Source of the DNA: Bog-756 sp963837805
GTDB taxonomy: Bacteria > Actinomycetota > Acidimicrobiia > Acidimicrobiales > RAAP-2
DNA length: 64,000 nucleotides
Assembly: GCA_963837805.1 (NCBI GenBank)
Contig: CAWIOU010000039.1
Span: 28,616 to 92,615 of the forward strand
Direction: 5' to 3'
Below the pieces are notes generated by a model, which searched no databases, was not told the origin of the DNA, and worked only from the letters and a program-made list of their open reading frames with translations. Position 1 is the stretch's first letter; each line of letters begins with the position of its first letter. Positions 52,721-61,221 of the stretch are shown here, one piece after another. The translations under genes and the position numbers were made by a program.

Positions 52721-53306
52721 CGTGGGGATCCTGCTTCCGGCTTGGGCTCCATCGGCGAACACTGCAAACCTCTCTGACGATACAGCGCCAACGGGTCAGA
52801 AGCCATGTCCGTGAGCCTCGTCCGGCCCCGGCCGGTGACGCGGCGAACGGGTTCGTCGGAGACATCACCGCGGCCCGGTGGCGCGGCCCGGGGAACCGCC
52901 GGGCGCTGCCGGTCGAGACCGGTCCGGACGGACCGGGCGCCGTCGTCACCGGGGACGGTCGGACCGCGCCCCGGCGGCTGTCTTCCTGAAGCGGCCGCTC
53001 CGGTATCGAAGACCGGGGTGTCGGATACTCGCATCGCCATGGTCCCTCTCCTCCTCACTGTAACTCAGAACGAACCTGCTCTCCAGCGAGAGCAGCGTTC
53101 CTGACCTGGCGTTTCGCCGCCTCGGAGTGCGGCCAGCGGTCGCCGGCCAACGAGCCGGTCCCAGCCACCGACCACCCCAACCGAAACGCCGCCGACCAGG
53201 AAGGAAGCGAATCTGGCACTCCGCCCTGAGATGTGAGAATGTTTGTTCATCTTGAAGGTAACGACATTTACCTCGCTCTACCTGCGCCCGGCGACAAGGT
53301 CCTCCG
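52721..53306. other. 586-bp divergent intergenic region
   Basis: No credible gene. It has a hairpin CTGCTCTC/GAGAGCAG (53076-53095) inside a wider GAAC/GTTC repeat, and a less GC-rich stretch at 53225-53280 with the AGGTAA-N6-TTACCT dyad before the P450. The remaining stretch (52760-53060) is GC-rich and shows nothing recognisable. Confidence 0.6.
53256..53273. promoter_or_regulatory. AGGTAA-N6-TTACCT dyad before P450
   Basis: Perfect 6-base inverted repeat with a 6-base spacer, 33 bases before the P450 ATG. Its half-sites equal those at 8015-8032, where the TetR gene begins, except for one base. A shared repressor is likely. Confidence 0.55.
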
Positions 53307-54506
53307 ATGACAGCTGACGACTCCGATCTCTACTACGACCCGTACGACTTCGACATCGACACGGATCCGTACCCGGTCTGGAGGCGGCTCCGGGAGGAGC
53401 GCCCCCTCTATTACAACGAGAAGTACGAGTTCTACGCGGTGAGCCGTTTCGAGGACGTCGAGCGCGGACTGATCGACTGGAAGACCTACAGCTCGGCCAA
53501 AGGAAGCCTGCTCGAGCTCATCAAGAGTGACTTCGAGATCCCGCCCGGTTCGATCATCTTCGAGGATCCTCCCGACCACAATGTCCACCGCGGACTTCTC
53601 TCCCGGGTGTTCACGCCGCGCAAGATGAGCGCCATCGAACCGAAGGTGCGGGAGTTCTGCGCCCGCACCCTGGACCCGCTCGTCGGCTCCGGCGGGTTCG
53701 ACTTCATCACCGACCTCGGTGCCCAGATGCCGATGCGTACCATCGGCATGCTGCTCGGCATTCCGGAGCAGGATCAGGAGGCGATCCGGGACAGCATCGA
53801 CGAAGGGCTGCGTCTCGAGGATGGCAGCATGCCCGACGCCGACCTGTTCACGGCCGACAGTCAGAGCAGCACGTTCGACGAGTACATCGACTGGCGGGCC
53901 GACAATCCGTCCGATGACCTGATGACCGAGCTGCTCCAGGCCGAATTCGAGGACGAGACGGGGACGACACGGAGGCTCAGTCGGTCCGAAGTCGTCAACG
54001 TCGTCAACCTCCTCGCCGCCGCCGGCAACGAGACGACGACGCGCCTGGTCGGTTGGACCGGGAAGGTGCTGGCCGAACACCCCGATCAACTCCGCATGCT
54101 GGCCGCGGACCGCAGCCTCATCCCGAATGCCATCGAGGAACTCCTCCGTTTCGAGTCCCCGTCACCCGTGCAGGCCCGGTTCGTCACCACCGATGTCGAA
54201 CATCAGGGTCAGGTCGTACCCGCCGGGAGTGCGATGGTGCTGCTCAACGGATCGGGGAACCGTGACGATCGGAAGTTCGTCGACGGCGATCGCTTCGACA
54301 TCACCCGACAGATCGACCACCATCTCGCTTTCGGCTACGGGCTCCATTTCTGCCTCGGCGCGGCGTTGGCCAGGCTGGAAGGCCGGGTCGCGCTCGACGA
54401 GGTGCTGCAACGGTTCCCCTCCTGGGAGGTGGACTGGGACCACGCCAAGCAGGCCCGGACCTCGACGGTCAGGGGCTGGGAGCGCCTGCCCGTGGTCACA
54501 GCCTGA
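53307..54506 (+). CDS. Cytochrome P450 (third type)
   Basis: A 399-residue P450. It shows YDPYDFDIDTDPYPVWRRLREERPLYYNEKYEFYAVSRFEDV-like start, AGNET in NLLAAAGNETTTRLVGW, EELLRFESP (ExxR) and FGYGLHFCLGAALAR with haem Cys349. It differs from the other four P450s in this window. It is monocistronic, ending at the hairpins around 54661-54760, and stands apart from TetR at 51998. Family level only; substrate unknown. The DHHLAFGYGLHFCLG stretch is typical of mycobacterial/actinobacterial CYP families. Confidence 0.92.
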   Translation: MTADDSDLYYDPYDFDIDTDPYPVWRRLREERPLYYNEKYEFYAVSRFEDVERGLIDWKTYSSAKGSLLELIKSDFEIPPGSIIFEDPPDHNVHRGLLSRVFTPRKMSAIEPKVREFCARTLDPLVGSGGFDFITDLGAQMPMRTIGMLLGIPEQDQEAIRDSIDEGLRLEDGSMPDADLFTADSQSSTFDEYIDWRADNPSDDLMTELLQAEFEDETGTTRRLSRSEVVNVVNLLAAAGNETTTRLVGWTGKVLAEHPDQLRMLAADRSLIPNAIEELLRFESPSPVQARFVTTDVEHQGQVVPAGSAMVLLNGSGNRDDRKFVDGDRFDITRQIDHHLAFGYGLHFCLGAALARLEGRVALDEVLQRFPSWEVDWDHAKQARTSTVRGWERLPVVTA

Positions 54507-54660
54507 ACCAGCCCCGACCGGCGGGACCTGGTGGAAAGGAATATCGAAGGGTGCCCGGTCCGCCGGAGGGCGGAGAGGCAGGTGGATGAGATGAAGTCCG
54601 CGGCGGGCGGAAGCGGCATTCGTGGCCTCGGTGGTCAGGTCGTTCCGGACCGCCGATGAC

Positions 54661-54688
54661 GGCCGGTCGGGCTGCACCCCGACCGGCC
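54661..54688. terminator. GGCCGGTCGGG/CCCGACCGGCC hairpin
   Basis: Perfect 11-base stem with a 6-base loop, about 150 bases after the P450 stop, in the gap between convergent genes. It is followed by a 7-base stem (CTGACCC/GGGTCAG, about 54696-54718). Very stable, but without a clear T-run. Likely transcription end. Confidence 0.5.
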
Positions 54689-54725
54689 CGGTTCTGACCC
54701 AATCCCCCCGTGGGTCAGCCAAGGT

Positions 54726-54760
54726 GGTGACGGGGCGTCGGGCGTCGGCGCCCCGTCACC
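54726..54760. terminator. GGTGACGGGGC/GCCCCGTCACC hairpin
   Basis: Perfect 11-base stem with a 13-base loop, ending a few bases before the esterase stop. Third stem in a row between convergent genes; probably terminates the esterase-side or the P450-side transcript, or both. Confidence 0.5.
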
Positions 54761-54763
54761 GAC

Positions 54764-55666
54764 CTACTGGAGGGCTGCACCCAGGGCCGCCACCTGCTCG
54801 GCCCGGAACGCCCGTGAGACCTCGGCCTTGGGTCGGATGAGATCAAAGCCGTGAAATGCACCCTCCACCACGTCCAGCGCGCAGGACACGCCGGCGGCGC
54901 GTAGACGGTCGGCGTAGGCGATGTCCTCGTCATGGAAGAGATCCAGTGTCCCGACGCCGACCCACGCCGGCGGCAAGCCGGACAGATCGGCGTACCGCGC
55001 CGGCGCGGCCAGCCCGGGCACCCCGGACGCTCCCGGCGCCAGGCCCGTATAGGACTGCCAGCCGAACCGGTTGGCTCTGGTGTTCCACAACCGGAACCTG
55101 CGCTCGTCGATGTCGGATCGGAGCGCGGAGCGGTCGTCGAGCATCGGGTACGCCAGGAGCTGAAAGGCGAGCTCCACCTCGGTGCGCTCGTGGGCCAACA
55201 GCGCCACCGCGGCGGCGAGCCCCCCGCCGGCACTGGCCCCGCCGACGGCCATGCGGGTCGGGTCCACGTACGGCTGGCGGGCGAGCCAGGCCAGGGCGTC
55301 GTAGCAGTTGTGGAGCGGGACGGGAAACTGGTGTTCGGGGGCCAGGCGGTAGTCGACCGCGGCCACCACCATCCCGAGCTCCCGGGCGAAGCGGCGGCAC
55401 AGCGAATCGTCCTGGGCGGCGGTGCCGATCACGTAGCCGCCGCCGTGGATCCAGAGCATCGCCGGAAGTGGGCGGCCTCCCGATGCCGGCCGATGGACCC
55501 GCACCGAGATGGAACCGACCCGTTCCACGGTCACGTCCTTGGCCGGGAGCTTCGACTGCAGGTCCAGGAACAGCCGGACCGGCTTCAACGTCCGCCGGCT
55601 GACTCCCGCCTTCGGCAGCCAGCGGGCCACGCCTCGAAGGTCAGGGTGAAACGCGTCGTCGGCCAT
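54764..55666 (-). CDS. Alpha/beta-hydrolase esterase (HSL family)
   Basis: A 300-residue esterase of the hormone-sensitive-lipase class: oxyanion motif WIHGGGYV, nucleophile GASAGGG (Ser near 157), and C-terminal DLFHDEDIAYADRL / FHGFDL (Asp and His). It would hydrolyse an ester or lactone, for example a Baeyer-Villiger product. ATG 55666 chosen; GTG 55672 is two codons earlier. It is behind the TetR gene at 55700 by 33 bases, probably in one transcript, so the regulator may control its own downstream esterase. Confidence 0.88.
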   Translation of the reverse strand: MADDAFHPDLRGVARWLPKAGVSRRTLKPVRLFLDLQSKLPAKDVTVERVGSISVRVHRPASGGRPLPAMLWIHGGGYVIGTAAQDDSLCRRFARELGMVVAAVDYRLAPEHQFPVPLHNCYDALAWLARQPYVDPTRMAVGGASAGGGLAAAVALLAHERTEVELAFQLLAYPMLDDRSALRSDIDERRFRLWNTRANRFGWQSYTGLAPGASGVPGLAAPARYADLSGLPPAWVGVGTLDLFHDEDIAYADRLRAAGVSCALDVVEGAFHGFDLIRPKAEVSRAFRAEQVAALGAALQ

Positions 55667-55699
55667 TCGCACCGGGGTCCACGGCAGCCGACGTGCCGG

Positions 55700-56350
55700 C
55701 TAGTCCTTCAGTTGCAGCGCATTGATGCACAGCGAGGTCAGCTGGTCGACGCCATCCTCGAAGCTGCAATCGAGCAGTCCTTGGACGAACCACATCTCGG
55801 CCGTCCGTGTCACCATGGCGCTGAGCGCCTGCGCGGCGAACTCAGCATCGAGACTGGTCTCTGCCAGCCCCTGGGCCTGCATGCGCCTGATGACGCGTTC
55901 GGTCCGTTGGCAGTAATGACGAAAACGCTCGAAACGGACCTTCCTGACGCTCTCGTTGTACCGGCTGACCTCCTCGATGACTCCCATGATGCGGGCCTCG
56001 TCCCGGTAGTCGGCGAGGTACCGACGGTTCGACTCCCGCACCCGCTCCCTGACGTTGGCATGGACGGAGCGATCGAGCAGGCCACTGTCCACGACGGTGT
56101 GCATGCTGAGTCGGTCCTCCTGGGCGACGGCAACCTCGAGGAACACTTCTTCCTTCGACTCGAAGTAGTGATAGAAGGAGCCGTGGGACAGTCCCGCCCG
56201 CTCTGCGATATCGGAGATGCGGGCCTCGAGGAATCCGTGGTCCTCGAAGACGTGCTTGGCCGCGTCGACCAGACGGGCCCGGGTCTCGATGCCCTTGCGG
56301 GACCGTGGCCCACTGGGCCGCCCGTCTGTCACCAGCAACTCTGCCGTCAC
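55700..56350 (-). CDS. TetR/AcrR-family transcriptional regulator
   Basis: A 216-residue TetR regulator. The DNA-binding region is at about residues 20-67 (RLVDAAKHVFEDHGFLEARISDIAERAGLSHGSFYHYFESKEEVFL, given piecewise), and the C-terminal effector domain extends to LCINALQLKD. GTG 56350 has AAGGG directly before it. A CTCGTT/AACGAG inverted repeat (56362-56367 and 56381-56386) just upstream is a plausible autoregulatory operator. The esterase follows in the same direction. Effector and targets are not known. Confidence 0.88.
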   Translation of the reverse strand: MTAELLVTDGRPSGPRSRKGIETRARLVDAAKHVFEDHGFLEARISDIAERAGLSHGSFYHYFESKEEVFLEVAVAQEDRLSMHTVVDSGLLDRSVHANVRERVRESNRRYLADYRDEARIMGVIEEVSRYNESVRKVRFERFRHYCQRTERVIRRMQAQGLAETSLDAEFAAQALSAMVTRTAEMWFVQGLLDCSFEDGVDQLTSLCINALQLKD

Positions 56351-56361
56351 CCTTCAAGCCT

Positions 56362-56386
56362 CTCGTTCGATGCGACGCGCAACGAG
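56362..56386. promoter_or_regulatory. CTCGTT-N13-AACGAG inverted repeat
   Basis: Six-base arms 12 bases upstream of the TetR start at 56350. Candidate autoregulatory site of that TetR; weak on its own because arms are short. Confidence 0.35.
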
Positions 56387-56618
56387 ATAGGCAGGTTACC
56401 GGTTGATCTGCGGTGGCGGTTCCCCCTGTCGCCGACCGTGGCCCACCGGCGCGATGACCAGGGACTGTCCTCAGCCAACTGGATGCCTGTCACGGGTTGG
56501 TTCCTTCTGCCGGGGCCGCGCCGCCCATGACCGATACGTCGAATCGGTCTGCGCCTCAGTATGGCATCAGGGGACGGGCCCGGTGCAAACCGGTCAGCCC
56601 GTGCGACGGCGGAGTCTT

Positions 56619-57674
56619 CTACCCCCCGCCCGCCCCGCCAAGGTCGGCAACGACCTGGGGCAGATCGACTGTCGTCCTGATCCCGGGCGCCGCCTCGCAC
56701 ACCACAGGCACGGCGTTGACGGCTCGGTTGGCCGTGTAGCCGGGCGTGGTCTCCGCCATCTTCTCGAGAGGGACCGCCAGCCGGATGTCGATGTCGAGCG
56801 GGCAGTCACCTTCGACGGTCACCCGCCACCCTCCTCCCCGCAGGTCCCACTCGGCGTCCAGTTCGGCCGAGCAGTACCAGGTGGCGCTGAAGGTGATCAG
56901 CTCCTCGCCGTGGTGCCGGCCGATGACCGTCATCCGCTGGCCGGCCACCGTCCCCACCGGGATGGTCCCGGCGGCGATCTCGATGTCACGGGTGGCGGTG
57001 GCCACCTCCCCACTGGATTCGACCGAGTCCAACGGCATGCCGACGGCGTCCCCGATCTGCCGCAGCGAGGGTCCGAACGACACCGCGCCGTGCGCCCATC
57101 GTCGGGGATCGAAGGTCGCGGGGGCCTGGGCGAAGCCCATGACGTTGAAGAGCAGATTCGGCGAATCGCGACTCGAGAGGTCGGCGAACTCGGCGATCCG
57201 CAGCCTGTCCAGGCGGCGTTGGATCGACGTCAGGACGATGGGCACCGCCTCGGAAATGAACCCGGGGCTGCTCCCGGTGCTGTGGATCGAGGCGCTGCCG
57301 TGCTCACAGGCGGTCTCGATACGGCGGCGCGTCCCGGGATCCATGCTTCCCGGATGATGGAACTCGCCACAGGTGGTCACCACGTTGGCCCCCGACTCCA
57401 GCAGCGCGCAGAGCACATCGATGTCGAGCCCCTGCTGCATGTAGAGCACACAGTCGGGTCGCAGGGCCACGATCTCGTCGAGCTCCCGGGTGGCCACGAC
57501 GCCGGTCGGGTCGAGTCCGCACAGGTCGCCGGCGTCACGACCCACCTTGCCGGGGTCGTTCACCCGGAGGCCCACCAGCGTGAGCCGAGGATGCTCGATG
57601 ACGGCCCGCAGCGAGCGGGTCCCGATGTTTCCCGTCGCCCACTGGACGACACGGTAGGCCGAGGCGGAGGTCAC
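56619..57674 (-). CDS. Dihydrodipicolinate-reductase-like NAD(P) oxidoreductase
   Basis: A 351-residue Rossmann protein of the DapB-related group common in actinobacteria. It starts YRVVQWATGNIGTRSLRAVIEHPRLTLVGL (GxxGxxG-type cofactor site) and has VVTTCGEFHHPGS and a conserved SPGFISEAVPIVL segment. Length exceeds true DapB (about 250), so lysine synthesis is unlikely. GTG 57674 overlaps the lyase stop by GTGA. It is the last gene of the four-gene operon under the GntR at 61222. A reductase or dehydrogenase step on a pathway intermediate is the likely role. Confidence 0.8.
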   Translation of the reverse strand: MTSASAYRVVQWATGNIGTRSLRAVIEHPRLTLVGLRVNDPGKVGRDAGDLCGLDPTGVVATRELDEIVALRPDCVLYMQQGLDIDVLCALLESGANVVTTCGEFHHPGSMDPGTRRRIETACEHGSASIHSTGSSPGFISEAVPIVLTSIQRRLDRLRIAEFADLSSRDSPNLLFNVMGFAQAPATFDPRRWAHGAVSFGPSLRQIGDAVGMPLDSVESSGEVATATRDIEIAAGTIPVGTVAGQRMTVIGRHHGEELITFSATWYCSAELDAEWDLRGGGWRVTVEGDCPLDIDIRLAVPLEKMAETTPGYTANRAVNAVPVVCEAAPGIRTTVDLPQVVADLGGAGGG

Positions 57675-58594
57675 GATTCCGAGCCTTCGGAGGCGGCCAG
57701 TGCGGCTTTGTGGAGCGTGTTGGCGGCCAGTCTCATGTGGGCGGCGTCCACCAGTCTGCCCTCCTTTCCGATGGCTCCCACACCCTCGGTCTCTGCGGCG
57801 CGGTAGGTCCGGATGGACTCCTCGGCTTCACGGATCTCCTCTGCGGTGGGTGCGAACACGGCATTGGCGATGGGTACCTGGCCCGGATGGATGGCCCATT
57901 TCCCGTCGTACCCGAGCAGGCTGGCATGCCCGGCTGACCGACGGTAGCCCTCGGTGTCCTGATAGGCGGGGTAGGGGGCATCGATGGCGTCGATCCCCGC
58001 CCCCCGGGCGGCCGCCAGGATCTGGACCCGGGCGAAGTGCCAGAAATCCCCCGGGTACTCACCCAGCGGTTCGAAGTTCCCGTCCACCCGCGCCTTCAGC
58101 GACGCGGACAGGTCACCGGCGCCGAAGATGATTGCTTCGAGCCGATCGCTCGACCGTGCGATCTCGGCGGCATTGGACAATCCTTCGGCCTCCTCGATCA
58201 GCACCTCGAGCGCGATTCGCTTCCGCAGCCCGAGCTTGGTCTCGAGCTGGGTCAGCAGGACGTCGAACCACCACACGTCCCGGGCCGTCCGCGCCTTGGG
58301 CACGATGATCACGTCCAACGCCTCGCGGGCGCCGGTGACCACTTCGACCACGTCGCCGTAGCACCACGGTGTCTGGATGCCGTTGACCCGGACCGCCCGC
58401 ACCACCCGGCCCCAGTCCTGGCCCACCAACGCATTGACAGCGATGGCCCGCGCCGACTCCTTGACCACCGGGGCGCACGCGTCCTCGAGATCCAAGAACA
58501 CGAGGTCTGCGCCCACGCCGGGAGCCTTTTCACACATCCGCTCGCTGCTGGCCGGGGTGGCCAGTTCCGATCGTCGGGCCCGTGGTTCATTCAC
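57671..58594 (-). CDS. HpcH/HpaI aldolase / citrate-lyase-beta-like (CitE) protein
   Basis: A 307-residue TIM-barrel protein of the CitE/malyl-CoA lyase group: RRSELATPASSERMCEKAPG, ADLVFLDLEDACAP (metal Asp/Glu region), IIVPKARTARDVWWFDVLL, ALEVLIEEAEGLSNAAEIA and FGAGDLSASL. Members cleave or hydrolyse beta-hydroxyacyl-CoA such as malyl- or citramalyl-CoA. The open frame goes far upstream, but GTG 58594 has GGAGG at the right distance and starts the fold. It is next to a CoA-transferase, which could supply its substrate. Confidence 0.87.
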   Translation of the reverse strand: MNEPRARRSELATPASSERMCEKAPGVGADLVFLDLEDACAPVVKESARAIAVNALVGQDWGRVVRAVRVNGIQTPWCYGDVVEVVTGAREALDVIIVPKARTARDVWWFDVLLTQLETKLGLRKRIALEVLIEEAEGLSNAAEIARSSDRLEAIIFGAGDLSASLKARVDGNFEPLGEYPGDFWHFARVQILAAARGAGIDAIDAPYPAYQDTEGYRRSAGHASLLGYDGKWAIHPGQVPIANAVFAPTAEEIREAEESIRTYRAAETEGVGAIGKEGRLVDAAHMRLAANTLHKAALAASEGSES

Positions 58595-58619
58595 AGCTGC
58601 CTCCGTGATGGGGATACGG

Positions 58620-59822
58620 TCAGATGGTGGCGGCCGCCCGGAGGGCGGTGATCCGATCGGGCTCGATGCCGAGTATTCCACCGTAAACGGCATCGTTCTC
58701 CGCGCCGAGGGGCTGCCCGAGGTGGTCGATCCGCCCGGGCGTCTCGGAGAGTTGGGCCACCGGCGCCTGGACGGAGACCGAGCCGAGATCGGCGTCGGCG
58801 ATCCGGGGAAAGGTGCCCCGCGACCGCAGATGCTCGTCGGCCAGGAGCTGCTCGGCGTCGTACACGGGCGCCGCCGCCACCTCGGCGTCGAGGAACTCCC
58901 GCATCGCCTCGTCGAGCGTCCGTTCCGCCACCCACGCGGCCACCATGGCGTCGATCTCCAGCCCACGCTCCTGGCGATGCACCGGATCCACGTAGTCGTG
59001 ATCGGTGGCCAGATCGGGCCGGCCGATGGCCCGGAAGACCCGCACGACGATGTTCGACGAGGCGCTGGAGATGGCCAACCATCTGCCGTCGGCTGTCCGG
59101 TAGGCGTTGCGGGGAGCGCTGGCCGGGAGGTGGTTCCCGGCCCGGCCCGGGGCGATGCCCAACTGGTCGAAGGAGAGGGTCGACGACTCGATGAGTCGGG
59201 CCAGGGGTTCGACGAGGTTGACGTCGACCAGCTGACCCGAACCCCCACGGACGTCGCGGTGGTAGAGGGCCATCATCACCGCCCAGGTGGCGGCCTGGGC
59301 GGCGACCCCGTCGGCCAACATGAACGGTGGCAGGGTCGGGGGCCCGTCCGGCTGCCCGGTCACCTGTGCGAATCCGCTCATGGCCTCGGCCAGGGTGCCG
59401 AATCCGGGCCGGTCGCTCCAGGGCCCTCCCCGTCCGTAGCCACTGACATGGAGCATCACCAGGCGCGGGTGTCGACCGTGGACCGACTCGTAGTCGAGGC
59501 CCCAGCGGAGCAGGGCGCTGGGACGGTTGCCGACGACGAGTACGTCGCTGACGTCGAGCAGCCGGTGGAACAGTTCCTGGCCGTCAGGGTGACGAAGGTC
59601 GAGTGTGACGCAGCGCTTGTTGCGGCTGACGCTCTTCCACACGAGGCCGACGCCGTCCTTTTGGTCACCCCAGGTCCGCAGCGGGTCACCGGCACCGGGC
59701 TGTTCGACTTTGATGATCTCGGCGCCGAACTCGCCGAGCATGGTGGCCACCATCGGCCCGGCCACCAAGGTTGCGGCGTCGATGACCCGGAGTCCGTCCA
59801 GCGGTCCGGACGGTTCAGCCAC
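58620..59822 (-). CDS. CaiB/BaiF family CoA-transferase
   Basis: A 400-residue class III CoA-transferase: GLRVIDAATLVAGPMVATMLGEFGAEIIKVE at the start, NKRCVTLDL, and the presumed nucleophile Asp171 in PPFMLADGVAAQ. It moves CoA from an acyl-CoA donor to an organic acid via an enzyme thioester on the Asp. GTG 59822 overlaps the monooxygenase stop by eight bases, so they are coupled. With the CitE-type lyase it may activate and cleave a hydroxy-diacid. Substrate unknown. Confidence 0.92.
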   Translation of the reverse strand: MAEPSGPLDGLRVIDAATLVAGPMVATMLGEFGAEIIKVEQPGAGDPLRTWGDQKDGVGLVWKSVSRNKRCVTLDLRHPDGQELFHRLLDVSDVLVVGNRPSALLRWGLDYESVHGRHPRLVMLHVSGYGRGGPWSDRPGFGTLAEAMSGFAQVTGQPDGPPTLPPFMLADGVAAQAATWAVMMALYHRDVRGGSGQLVDVNLVEPLARLIESSTLSFDQLGIAPGRAGNHLPASAPRNAYRTADGRWLAISSASSNIVVRVFRAIGRPDLATDHDYVDPVHRQERGLEIDAMVAAWVAERTLDEAMREFLDAEVAAAPVYDAEQLLADEHLRSRGTFPRIADADLGSVSVQAPVAQLSETPGRIDHLGQPLGAENDAVYGGILGIEPDRITALRAAATI

Positions 59823-61164
59823 CGGCTCCCCGTTCCGGCCGGGCCAGCCCGAGGTTGTCCCGGAGGGTCACCCCGGTGTAGCGATCGCGGAACACACCAC
59901 GCCGTTGGAGTTCGGGGACGACGAGGCGGACCACGTCCTCGTAGGCGCCGGGGGTGTGGGTGGCGGCGATGACGAACCCGTCACAGGCGCCGCCGTGGAA
60001 CCACTCCTCCATCTGGTCGGCGACCTCGACTCCGGTGCCCACGAAACGGGGACCCTGGAGCAACGTGGCCCGATGGCCGGCGAGATCGGCCAGGGTGAGG
60101 GTCCCCCCGATGTGGGTCCGCAGGTTCTGGACCAGTCCGCGTATGCCCGAGACCGACTCGATGAGCTCGTCGGTGATCGGCGCATCGAGCGTGAGCCCGG
60201 AGAAGTCGTAGTTCATCAGCTCCGACAGCAGGGTCAGCGACGCCATGGGGTCGACCAGGTCGTTGAGGAACATCTGCTCCCGCTCCTGAGCCTGGGCGTT
60301 CGACTCCCCCACCACGGTGTAGGCCATCGGCAGCATCTTCACCGAGTCCGGATCGCGTCCGCGCTCGCCGATTCGTTCCTTCTGGTCCTTGAAGTGGGCC
60401 TGCGCCACCTCGAAGCTCGGGTCACCGGTGAAGATGACTTCGGCCCACCGGGAGGCGAAATCACGTCCCCGGCCCGACGAGCCGGCCTGCAGCAGTACCG
60501 GCCTTCCCTGCGGCGTGCGCGGAACCGTCATCGGCCCCCGCACCTCGAACCAGTCGCCCTTGTAGTTGAGTTCGTGGACCTTGTCGGGGTCGGCGAACAA
60601 ACCCGCGGCCCGATCGAGGATCAGGGCATCGTCCTCCCAGGTGTCCCAGAGCCCGGTGGTGGCCTCGAGGAATTCGTCGGCCCGGTCGTACCGGGCGTCG
60701 TGGTCCAGCACCTGGTCGACGCCGAAGTTCTGGGCCTCGCTGTCGTTCACCGAGGTCACCACGTTCCAGGCCGCCCGCCCGCCGGTGAGATGGTCCAGGG
60801 TGGCGAAGGTTCGGGCCACGTGGAACGGTGAGTAGTAGGTGGTCGAGTAGGTGGCGCCGAGGCCGATGGCGCGGGTGACACCGGCGATGACGCCGAGCAC
60901 GATGCTGAGGTCGAGTTTGACCGGCCGGGCACCGTGGCGGACCGCCTCGGCCACCGAGCCTCCGTAGATGCCGGGCATGGCCAGGCGGTCGTCGAAGAAC
61001 ATCATGTCGAAGCAGCCCTGTTCGAGGGTACGGCCCAGCTTCTCGTAGTAGCCCACGGTCAGGAACCCGTGCTCGGTCGCAGGATGACGCCATGACCCTG
61101 CGTAGACCGTGGCGTTTCCCGCCTGCATGAACCCCACCAACGACATCTGTTTGACCGAACTCAC
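59815..61164 (-). CDS. LLM monooxygenase, NtaA/SnaA/DmoA family
   Basis: A 449-residue FMNH2-dependent monooxygenase of the nitrilotriacetate-monooxygenase component A group: FFDDRLAMPG, GLGATYSTTYYSPFHVARTFATLDHLTGGRAAWNVVTS and NFG plus PVLLQAGSSGRGRDFASRWAEVIFTG are diagnostic. These need a separate flavin reductase, which I do not find here. GTG 61164 has GGGAG upstream. It leads the four-gene operon and is divergent from the GntR regulator by 57 bases. Family members oxygenate C-N, C-S or terpenoid ketone substrates. Confidence 0.9.
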   Translation of the reverse strand: MSSVKQMSLVGFMQAGNATVYAGSWRHPATEHGFLTVGYYEKLGRTLEQGCFDMMFFDDRLAMPGIYGGSVAEAVRHGARPVKLDLSIVLGVIAGVTRAIGLGATYSTTYYSPFHVARTFATLDHLTGGRAAWNVVTSVNDSEAQNFGVDQVLDHDARYDRADEFLEATTGLWDTWEDDALILDRAAGLFADPDKVHELNYKGDWFEVRGPMTVPRTPQGRPVLLQAGSSGRGRDFASRWAEVIFTGDPSFEVAQAHFKDQKERIGERGRDPDSVKMLPMAYTVVGESNAQAQEREQMFLNDLVDPMASLTLLSELMNYDFSGLTLDAPITDELIESVSGIRGLVQNLRTHIGGTLTLADLAGHRATLLQGPRFVGTGVEVADQMEEWFHGGACDGFVIAATHTPGAYEDVVRLVVPELQRRGVFRDRYTGVTLRDNLGLARPERGAGG

Positions 61165-61186
61165 CGTGGCTCCCGTTGTCGTTTCG

Positions 61187-61216
61187 TTGACTCTGGATCA
61201 GTTTGAAATATAGAAT
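61187..61216 (+). promoter_or_regulatory. Sigma70-type promoter of the GntR gene, probably leaderless
   Basis: TTGACT (61187-61192) and TAGAAT (61211-61216) with an 18-base spacer. The start codon at 61222 lies where transcription should begin, so the message would be leaderless. The inverted repeat TTTGAAAT / ATTTCAAA (61202-61209 and 61229-61236) brackets the -10 and start, a likely autoregulatory site of the GntR. Confidence 0.6.
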
Positions 61217-61221
61217 GTGAT

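Noticed and set aside
57671..59248. 525-aa frame suggesting a CitE fusion
   Set aside because: The N-terminal part is antisense-frame noise over the CoA-transferase. The GTG at 58594 has GGAGG and starts the fold.
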